From assembly GCA_016283195.1 (NCBI GenBank), contig JAEEML010000152.1, forward strand, positions 1 to 20,304: a stretch of DNA of 20,304 bases, written 5' to 3'. Of the stretch, positions 1-5,690 are shown one piece after another. How positions within the stretch are numbered: the first letter of the stretch is position 1; each line of letters opens with the position of its first letter. The stretch is from Deltaproteobacteria bacterium. GTDB taxonomy: Bacteria > JAEEML01. A program made the translations under genes and the position numbers. The notes beneath the pieces are model-generated. The model was not told the DNA's origin. It searched no databases and was given only the letters and a program-made list of their open reading frames with translations.

Positions 1-3
1 AAT

Positions 4-321
4 ATGGCCGATTCTATCGTCCCCAATCAGCAGGACGGCGCCAAATTTGCCGAATTAAAGAATAATATTTCCGCACAATTCGGCGTTAAACTGTCTGAAA
101 ATGCCGGCGCCGGCGAAGTGAGCCTTTTGGCCGCTGTTGCTGCTTCCGGCGGCAATATCAAGGGCATGGTTGATAGTGAAGGCAATATCAGCGCCGACAA
201 ACTCATGGCCGGTGTAGCTACTGTGCTTCGCGATGGCAGTAAAGCTGTCAATACCGCCTCGGATATGGCTAGTGGTATCGGAATGCAGATGAATGCTTTC
301 CGCACCATGATAAACAGGTGA
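4..321 (+). CDS. Small hypothetical protein, first gene of the secreted-protein-like operon (5' end uncertain)
   Basis: I do not recognise this 105-residue protein. Its ATG lies only three bases from the window edge, so no ribosome binding site can be checked and the frame may continue upstream. The protein is rich in Ala, Gly, Ser and Met, has no signal peptide or long hydrophobic segment, and ends in an amphipathic helix-like stretch (about residues 78-105, ending FRTMINR). It lies 69 bases ahead of the first member of the paralogous family downstream and on the same strand, so it is probably co-transcribed and functionally linked. Small size, helical character and context would fit a structural or partner protein of a secretion system, but no motif proves this. 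It ends in TGA. Confidence 0.6.
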   Translation: MADSIVPNQQDGAKFAELKNNISAQFGVKLSENAGAGEVSLLAAVAASGGNIKGMVDSEGNISADKLMAGVATVLRDGSKAVNTASDMASGIGMQMNAFRTMINR

Positions 322-330
322 TTTTATTAG

Positions 331-368
331 GTTTGCACCCATAAAGGGTGTTTAAAGTTTTAAACTTT
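331..368 (+). promoter_or_regulatory. Intergenic hairpins ahead of the second operon gene
   Basis: The 69-base spacer holds two small inverted repeats. One is CACCC/GGGTG (336-340 with 346-350, loop ATAAA). The other is AAAGTTT/AAACTTT just after it, at about 353-368. The second ends some ten bases before the GAGGAG ribosome binding site of the next gene. They could be an mRNA processing or stability element or a weak attenuator. The T-run after the first hairpin is too broken for a confident terminator. Confidence 0.3.
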
Positions 369-390
369 TTAGAAGTTAGAGGAGTGTAAG

Positions 391-1503
391 ATGAGTAGTA
401 TTTCAGCAACAAACAGTAGTTTTAACATGAACGTCAGCATGAACATGAGTGTTAGCAGCAGCACCAGTTCTTCCAAGCTTTCTTCGCTTGGCGACAAACT
501 TGGCAGCATTCAAGACAATGTCAATGCTCTGGTTGAAAAGCTGATGGGCCAAATGGAAGCTTTGGGCGATGCCCGCGAAGCTCTCTCTGATGCCAAAGCT
601 GCGCTTAATGCTCACAAAGCCGGCAAACCAGTTGCTCCCAAAGCCGAAGCCTACACCAAAGACGGCAAACTGGATGAAGACGCCTTTAAAAAGGCTCAAA
701 GTGACTATAACACTAAAAACAGTGCTTGGGAGCAAAAACTCGGCCAATTGGAAGCCAGAGTAAATACTTGCGAAGGCAAAGTAAAAACCTGCGAAGCCGA
801 TGTTGAAAAGACCAAACGCGACATTAAGAGCAAAGAAAATGAGCTCGAAAGCGTAAAAAGCGAGCTGCGCCGTGAAATGGGCGCCAGCAGCAGTTCTAAT
901 TCCAGTAAAGTTGAAGGCGGCAACAGCGCTATTGATGATGGTGCCGAAGCTATTTTCAACAAAGCTACCGAATTGCAAGCCGAAATTAAAGCCGCTACCT
1001 TAAAAGCCAGCAACATGGCGGCTCATGTGGGCGGTCAAGTGCGCTCGGCTGCTATGTTTAGCCAAAGTGCCGGTGCTGCCGTATCCAGCGGCATTGCTGC
1101 CGGTGATAATAACGCTATGGTTTCTCCGCAAGCGCAAAATATCTGGAGCAATTATTCTGATGGCTTTAAAGCCGCTCAAGCTTCTGGCAATACTTCGGCT
1201 ATGCAGAGCCAATTTGCCGCTTTTGTGAGCGATATTCACGCTAACGGCATGCCGGTTGATGTGAATGCTCTGGTGCAACAGGTTCTCCGCGAGAGCTACC
1301 TTGACACCACCGAGGACCTCAAATTCTATGCTGATAAAGTGAAATACTTCAATGAAGCTAAAAAAGCTGTGCGTGGTTATGTACAGGATCTTCGTGATAT
1401 GAAGACTAATCTCTCAAAGCATATGCAGAGCAAAGAGTTTTGCTTGTCTGATCCGCCGAGCGACAGTGGTGAGTTGAGTAAATTTAAAGGAGAGGTTGAA
1501 TAG
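391..1503 (+). CDS. Paralogous helical secreted-type protein, N-terminal part up to an in-frame TAG
   Basis: This is a 370-residue open frame with a good Shine-Dalgarno (GAGGAG, six bases before the ATG). The N-terminus (about residues 1-30) is rich in Ser, Asn and Met. Residues about 30-170 are charged and heptad-like, and look like coiled coil. Residues about 275-357 are the conserved module shared with the next two genes (PVDVNALVQQVLRESYLDTT, then a DLKFYADKVKYFNEAKK segment, ending in CLSDPPSD). There is no Sec signal and no membrane span. In its two paralogues the protein continues to a C-terminal helical module. Here the frame stops at TAG (1501-1503) but stays open in the same frame to 1809, where that module appears. 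It is therefore either a recently truncated gene or a readthrough gene. The family is not recognised with certainty; a secreted (type III-like) role is inferred from the third paralogue. Confidence 0.75.
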   Translation: MSSISATNSSFNMNVSMNMSVSSSTSSSKLSSLGDKLGSIQDNVNALVEKLMGQMEALGDAREALSDAKAALNAHKAGKPVAPKAEAYTKDGKLDEDAFKKAQSDYNTKNSAWEQKLGQLEARVNTCEGKVKTCEADVEKTKRDIKSKENELESVKSELRREMGASSSSNSSKVEGGNSAIDDGAEAIFNKATELQAEIKAATLKASNMAAHVGGQVRSAAMFSQSAGAAVSSGIAAGDNNAMVSPQAQNIWSNYSDGFKAAQASGNTSAMQSQFAAFVSDIHANGMPVDVNALVQQVLRESYLDTTEDLKFYADKVKYFNEAKKAVRGYVQDLRDMKTNLSKHMQSKEFCLSDPPSDSGELSKFKGEVE

Positions 1504-1809
1504 TTCTTTAATAATGAAGTTAGCGGTAAATATGAGAGTGATTTTAATAATGATTTAGGTATTTGTGATAAAATGGGCTACTACCTTAACGAAGAAGGTA
1601 AAGAGACCAAAATATCTACTGCTGACGAACTTGACAACCTGATTTCCAAATTTGAAGAAAAACTTTCCACTATCGGTGATGATGCTCAGCTGGCCAATAC
1701 CGATTTGCAAAACATTTTGCAAAAACAGCAGCAGACACTCCAGATGATGTCCAACATCTCCAAGATGCTCAGCGACACCGCTCTGGCTGTCATCCGCAAA
1801 ATTGGCTAA
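1504..1809 (+). pseudogene. Detached C-terminal module of the preceding gene, in the same frame after the TAG
   Basis: Codons 1504-1806 continue the frame of the preceding gene with no further stop before the TAA at 1807-1809. The last 61 residues (EELDN-like start, STIGDDAQLANTDLQN in the middle, ALAVIRKIG at the end) match the C-termini of the two following genes almost residue for residue. An internal ATG at 1573 would give a 78-residue protein, but its upstream sequence has only a weak, distant purine run (TAGGT). The most economical reading is one gene of 473 codons (391-1809) broken by a single nonsense codon. The alternatives are programmed or leaky readthrough, or re-initiation. The C-terminal module has kept its sequence, so the break is recent or the product is still made. 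Confidence 0.65.
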
Positions 1810-1823
1810 TTGATTTGATTAAC

Positions 1824-1850
1824 TAAGGTTTATTAAAACCTTTAACTTTA
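1824..1850 (+). promoter_or_regulatory. Small intergenic hairpin ahead of the third operon gene
   Basis: The spacer between the C-terminal module and the next ATG contains an AAGGTTT / AAACCTT inverted repeat with a four-base loop. It ends a few bases before the AAGGAG ribosome binding site. It sits in the same place as the hairpins ahead of the second operon gene, which suggests a shared processing or translation-control element. This is weak evidence. Confidence 0.3.
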
Positions 1851-1863
1851 AAAGGAGTTTATC

Positions 1864-3408
1864 ATGAGAATCGAAGGACAAAATCTGCAAGCTATCCAAC
1901 AAGTGAATGTCGCCAAGGTGGAGAAAAAGGAGGTTAAACAGCTCAGCACTTCTATGATCGAGAAGAAGGCTACCGGTTTTGCCGCTGCCGACAAGCTCGA
2001 TAAGAGCAGTGGTGCCGCTGTAAGTTCCACAGTTACCAACAATGTTAATATTGAATCCAATGTATCTGTTGAGCAGAATGTTTATATTACCAATGTTTTC
2101 GTTAATATTCCCGGTTCTCATTCCATGTTGCGTGATGTTTCCGGCGCTGTTACTGCCGGTAATGCTCAAGTTGCATGTGGTAAATTTGAATCTTTTGTGA
2201 AAGATATTCACGATAATGGCATGCCGGTTGATGTGAATGCTCTGGTGCAACAAGTTCTTCGCGAGAGCTACCTTGACACCACCGAGGACCTGAAATTCTA
2301 TGCCGATAAGGTGAAATACTTCAACGAAGCCAAGAAGATGACTCGCCAATATGTGCAAGACTTGCGTGATTTCAAAACAGGTCTATCCACTTTTATGAAG
2401 GATAATGATTTTTGTTTATCTGATCCTCCGTCTGATAAAGCGCAATTGGCAAAATTTAATGAGTTAGTAGAAACATATTGTGCTCAGCATATTGGTACTG
2501 CCAAGCATGCCACAGGTAATATTAATGTGCAATATGCCGCTGTTACTAGCATGGTGAATGATATTGCAAAACACCAGGCTATTGGTGATGTTTTGAATCG
2601 TGGCGACAAAATGATCAAAGATACTTTTGGTTGTGGATTGCCGCAAGAAATTAAAGATCACATTAAGACAGCTTTAACTAGTGGTAATGATGAAGTTATT
2701 AATGCTGCTATGAAAGAAGTGGCTCAATATGTTTCTTATCTTGGTGATGCCGCTGTTAAAGATGGCAAATTTGGTAAAGCTTCTAATGGTATTGATGATG
2801 TTAGCCACAAAAAAGGCTGTTCTTCTCCATGCTATGAAGATTTCCAATACTATATGACGAGCGATTCTAATAAAAGTGCGCGTTCTAACTTGTCATGCAC
2901 TGGTGGTGACCAAGCACAAATAATGAAGGCCTTTGGCTTTGATTCAAGCGTTAATTTAACTACCTATACTTCTTTTGATAAAGTAGTTGAGACGGCTATG
3001 AGCCCGCTTCACGATGCTTGGAAAAACGAGGTGCTTATTGGGCAGGAAAAAACAACTGATGCAATTTACCAAGATATTATGAAGAATGGTAATAGCTCTG
3101 AATGGGCCAAAGCATATCCTGGTATTGTCCAAAAAGTTGTTGAAAATTCTACGCAGAACAACCAGATGGCTGATGATATTGGCTTGCCGTCCACTATTCC
3201 TCCAACAGATGTTACCACTGTTGAAGAGCTTGACAACGCTATCACCAAGTTTGAGGAAAAACTCTCCACTATCGGTGACGACGCCCAGCTCGCTAACACC
3301 GATTTGCAAAACATTTTACAGAAACAGCAACAGACACTCCAGATGATGTCCAACATCTCCAAGATGCTCAGCGACACCGCTCTGGCCGTCATCCGCAAAA
3401 TCGGCTAA
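1864..3408 (+). CDS. Paralogous helical secreted-type protein with long unique insert
   Basis: This 514-residue protein has a strong ribosome binding site (AGGAG, six to seven bases before the ATG). There is no Sec signal and no clear membrane helix. The layout is a variable N-terminus (1-104), the conserved module (about 105-193, with NGMPVDVNALVQQVLRESY and CLSDPPSDK), a unique insert (about 194-453) with several Cys residues (CGLPQE, KKGCSSPCYED, LSCTGGD), and the C-terminal helical module (454-514). The insert matches no family I can name. In the conserved module the DNA is almost identical to the gene before it, differing mainly at third codon positions. The last 130 bases are also nearly identical, which points to recent duplication or gene conversion. 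The shared end modules and different middles suggest exported proteins using a common docking or assembly end. The link to type III secretion is inference. Confidence 0.85.
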   Translation: MRIEGQNLQAIQQVNVAKVEKKEVKQLSTSMIEKKATGFAAADKLDKSSGAAVSSTVTNNVNIESNVSVEQNVYITNVFVNIPGSHSMLRDVSGAVTAGNAQVACGKFESFVKDIHDNGMPVDVNALVQQVLRESYLDTTEDLKFYADKVKYFNEAKKMTRQYVQDLRDFKTGLSTFMKDNDFCLSDPPSDKAQLAKFNELVETYCAQHIGTAKHATGNINVQYAAVTSMVNDIAKHQAIGDVLNRGDKMIKDTFGCGLPQEIKDHIKTALTSGNDEVINAAMKEVAQYVSYLGDAAVKDGKFGKASNGIDDVSHKKGCSSPCYEDFQYYMTSDSNKSARSNLSCTGGDQAQIMKAFGFDSSVNLTTYTSFDKVVETAMSPLHDAWKNEVLIGQEKTTDAIYQDIMKNGNSSEWAKAYPGIVQKVVENSTQNNQMADDIGLPSTIPPTDVTTVEELDNAITKFEEKLSTIGDDAQLANTDLQNILQKQQQTLQMMSNISKMLSDTALAVIRKIG

Positions 3409-3479
3409 TTAGTTGCTTACTGTGACTTCCTTTTTCCTGTCTTTCGCTTTTATAACCAACAACTTATTAGGAGATTAAC

Positions 3480-5120
3480 ATGGCTGTTAATAATATCTCT
3501 AATACTAATCATGCGGCGCAAATTGTGGCGGAGAGCTCTACTTTTAAAACTGAGACCAAACAGTTTTCTGCCGAAGTGCTTTCTAAAGGAACCAAGGCCA
3601 CCGGCTTTGGCAAAAACGATGCTCTCGATATAGAAAAAGGCGAGGGTAAAGCTCAGAATTTTTCCGCCAGCGCCATGAAAACCATGCCCGGCGATGTTAA
3701 CTATAATGAAATAATGGATGTGGCTCCCAAATATCAGGGAGATTTCAGAGCAGCCAGCGCGGCACTCAAAAGCCAAAATAACACCGTCGCTTGTGAGCAC
3801 TTTTCCAAAGCGGTGAATGACATGGTGAAAGACGGCATTCCGGTGGATGTCAATGCCCTAGTGCAAGCTGTTCTCCGCGAGAGCTATATGGATACCACCG
3901 AGGATTTGCGCTTTTATGCCGATAAGGTGAAGTATTTCAACGAAGCCAAAAAGATGACCCGCGAATATGTGCAGGGGCTAAGGGATTTTAAAACCTCCTT
4001 TTCCAAAGCGGCTCAGGAAGCCGGTTTTGTGCTGAGCGATCCGCCGGCACCGAGTGATGAGCGCTATGTGGATTGGCTCTCCTTCCAAAAGGATTTTATA
4101 AATGAGCACCGCTCTGATACCTCTTTAGGCGCCGCTACCGGGATGAACTCAGTAGTAGCCAGTTATAAAGCTTCGCTGGCGGCAGCCGAATCGGCAGTTT
4201 GCAGCGGCCCGGGCATTGAGAGTGTAACGAAGAGCGGTAACTGGACAACCATCACCGACAAAGACGGCTACCAGATAAAGACCAATGTGCCGGTGGGTGA
4301 CCAGGTGCAAATATATGGTCCAAACGGTGACCCCATTGTGGAAATCTGGGGCGATCCCCATGTTGATGAAGGTTTTAACGGCTCGCGCAACGATTGGCAT
4401 TTTGGCGAAGATTCCACCTTTATTTTGCCTAATGGTACTAAAGTTTGCATCAATACCGAAGAGGCTACAGCCGGTAGCGGCATTTATTACTCCAAAGGTG
4501 TGGATGTGCTCTCCGGCAGCGGGCGCGGCACTGTGGGCCATGACCCGGTAACCGGTGCCGACCGCGCGGCCAGTATGCAAAGCGATAGAGCTACATGGGA
4601 TCAATATCATGCCGATACTAAGGGCACTAGCGGTGGCGTTTTTGCTCTGGCGACCGGCACCAAAGAGTGGGCCAAATTGGGTGATGATGGCAAGTTTTAC
4701 GATATTGCCAATTTTAGCTTTGATGAATACAAAAAAGACCACAAAGTTAAGACTAATAGCAATGCTGTCACAGTTTCGGCCGATGCCATAAAGGGCGCCA
4801 CCTCCGGCGCTAATTTGGCCAAAGTGGCAGAGAATGTGGAATTTGCCAATAATTACCCGGATACTCCGGCCGGGCAAATGGCTGCGGATATAGGTATTCC
4901 CACTATGATTCCGCCCGGTGACTGCACATCGGTGGAAGAGCTGGATAATCTTATTACTAAGTTTGAAGAAAAGCTTTCTACTATCGGCGACGATGCCCAG
5001 CTCGCTAATACTGATTTGCAAAATGTCTTACAAAAGCAGCAGCAGACAATCCAGATGATGTCCAATATTTCCAAGATGCTTAATGACACCGCTCTGGCGG
5101 TCATTCGCAAAATAGGTTAA
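3480..5120 (+). CDS. DUF1521/MIIA self-cleaving domain protein, NopE-like putative secreted effector
   Basis: This 546-residue protein starts at an ATG with AGGAG upstream. The order is a variable N-terminus (1-107), the family module (about 108-190, PVDVNALVQAVLRESYMDTT and VLSDPPAP), a DUF1521 domain (about 270-400), a linker, and the shared C-terminal helix (about 484-546). The DUF1521 domain shows IWGDPHVDEGFNG, then NDWHFGEDSTFILPNGTKV and GIYYSKGVDVLSGSGRG. In this family (Bradyrhizobium NopE1, Vibrio coralliilyticus VIC_001052) the domain is the metal-ion-inducible autocleavage (MIIA) domain, and calcium triggers cleavage between Asp and Pro of the GDPH motif. Here that bond would be D292-P293, separating the family module from the C-terminal helix. 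NopE proteins are type III effectors, which is the main reason to place this operon near a secretion system. No apparatus gene is present in the window. The identification is confident at the motif level; cleavage itself is predicted. Confidence 0.85.
   Translation: MAVNNISNTNHAAQIVAESSTFKTETKQFSAEVLSKGTKATGFGKNDALDIEKGEGKAQNFSASAMKTMPGDVNYNEIMDVAPKYQGDFRAASAALKSQNNTVACEHFSKAVNDMVKDGIPVDVNALVQAVLRESYMDTTEDLRFYADKVKYFNEAKKMTREYVQGLRDFKTSFSKAAQEAGFVLSDPPAPSDERYVDWLSFQKDFINEHRSDTSLGAATGMNSVVASYKASLAAAESAVCSGPGIESVTKSGNWTTITDKDGYQIKTNVPVGDQVQIYGPNGDPIVEIWGDPHVDEGFNGSRNDWHFGEDSTFILPNGTKVCINTEEATAGSGIYYSKGVDVLSGSGRGTVGHDPVTGADRAASMQSDRATWDQYHADTKGTSGGVFALATGTKEWAKLGDDGKFYDIANFSFDEYKKDHKVKTNSNAVTVSADAIKGATSGANLAKVAENVEFANNYPDTPAGQMAADIGIPTMIPPGDCTSVEELDNLITKFEEKLSTIGDDAQLANTDLQNVLQKQQQTIQMMSNISKMLNDTALAVIRKIG
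4350..4367 (+). other. Predicted autocleavage motif GDPHVD of the MIIA domain
   Basis: These six codons encode Gly291-Asp-Pro-His-Val-Asp296. In characterised DUF1521/MIIA proteins the Asp-Pro bond of this motif is cut when calcium (or some other divalent ions) is bound. The flanking WHF, Gly/Asp-rich and TFILPNGTK segments are present, so the domain looks intact. A second Asp-Pro (NGDP) lies about eight residues upstream but lacks the His and the rest of the motif. Confidence 0.75.
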
Positions 5121-5133
5121 TAGGGGGAGCACT

Positions 5134-5412
5134 ATGGCTACAGTAATCAATTTTGAAAAACATACGCTCACTTTTACCGGTAATGGCCAGCCCAGTGTGA
5201 TTATTCCTTTTGAGAAGGTGGAGACGCTGGCCGTGGAGCCCATGGCTGATTTTGGCCAAAAAATGGGTAAAGTTTATTATCAGCGCGAAGACGGAGCAAC
5301 AGGCTGGGTAGCTATTGCGTCGCCGGAGAAGGCTTTGCCGGATAAAATGGCTTCACTGGCTAAAATAATAAGCAAAGTTACCGGCAAAGAATACCCCATA
5401 GGCGGCATTTAA
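5134..5412 (+). CDS. Small hypothetical protein closing the operon, possible PH-like fold
   Basis: This 92-residue protein starts 13 bases after the MIIA gene, with a GGGGGAG ribosome binding site just before its ATG, so the two are almost certainly co-transcribed. It has no signal peptide. The first two thirds alternate short hydrophobic and polar stretches typical of beta strands (NFEKHTLTFTGNGQ, VIIPFEKVETLAVEP, GKVYYQRED, TGWVAIASP). The last third is a single amphipathic helix (KMASLAKIISKVTGKEYP). That order resembles small bacterial PH-like domains, but this is a fold guess. It is the only family-unrelated gene at the operon end, so it could be an accessory or chaperone-like partner of the paralogous proteins. 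It lacks the strong acidity usual for type III chaperones. Confidence 0.7.
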   Translation: MATVINFEKHTLTFTGNGQPSVIIPFEKVETLAVEPMADFGQKMGKVYYQREDGATGWVAIASPEKALPDKMASLAKIISKVTGKEYPIGGI

Positions 5413-5690
5413 AAATAATAGCCTAAGCCTGCTTTTAAATTCATTTCTCTTTGATAAGCCTATTTCACTTTTCTTGGACCTCTCCTCCTAACTTATTGGA
5501 TTTTTAAAAAATCGCCCCTCTCCCAAGCGGCGAGGGGCTCAGCTTATTTGAAGTTAAAATTTATTTTATCTTTAAAAACAATAGGTTAATTTTGGAAGAA
5601 GAGTATGTGGCGAAAGCAGGAAGAGACGGAACTACTCTTATCTTAAAGAAATTTTATTTAAATGATTTGTGGCGTGTGGGGGAAATTGGT
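5413..5690. other. Convergent intergenic region, AT-rich
   Basis: This 278-base gap lies between the operon and the convergent EGF/FISUMP gene. Apart from the terminator described separately I see no open frame with a ribosome binding site and no repeat. No good terminator for the plus strand is visible directly after the operon. Confidence 0.6.
5500..5538 (-). terminator. Rho-independent terminator for the minus-strand EGF/FISUMP gene
   Basis: GCCCCTC (5514-5520) pairs with GAGGGGC (5532-5538) around an 11-base loop. Read on the minus strand, the stem is followed by GATTTTTTAAAA, a clear T-run. It lies about 150 bases past the stop of the minus-strand lipoprotein gene. There is no T-run on the plus side, so it is probably one-directional. 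Confidence 0.65.

Noticed and set aside
4-321. Type III needle subunit
   Set aside because: Size and helical end are suggestive, but no needle-family motif is visible and the start cannot be verified at the window edge.
403-978. Antisense open frame of 191 codons
   Set aside because: It is opposite the coiled-coil region of a clear gene with a good ribosome binding site. Low stop frequency comes from the codon bias of the sense strand.
1501-1503. TAG reassigned to an amino acid throughout this genome
   Set aside because: TAG ends the Rpn gene (15815-15817) and the single-FISUMP gene (10867-10869) at expected protein ends, so general reassignment does not fit.
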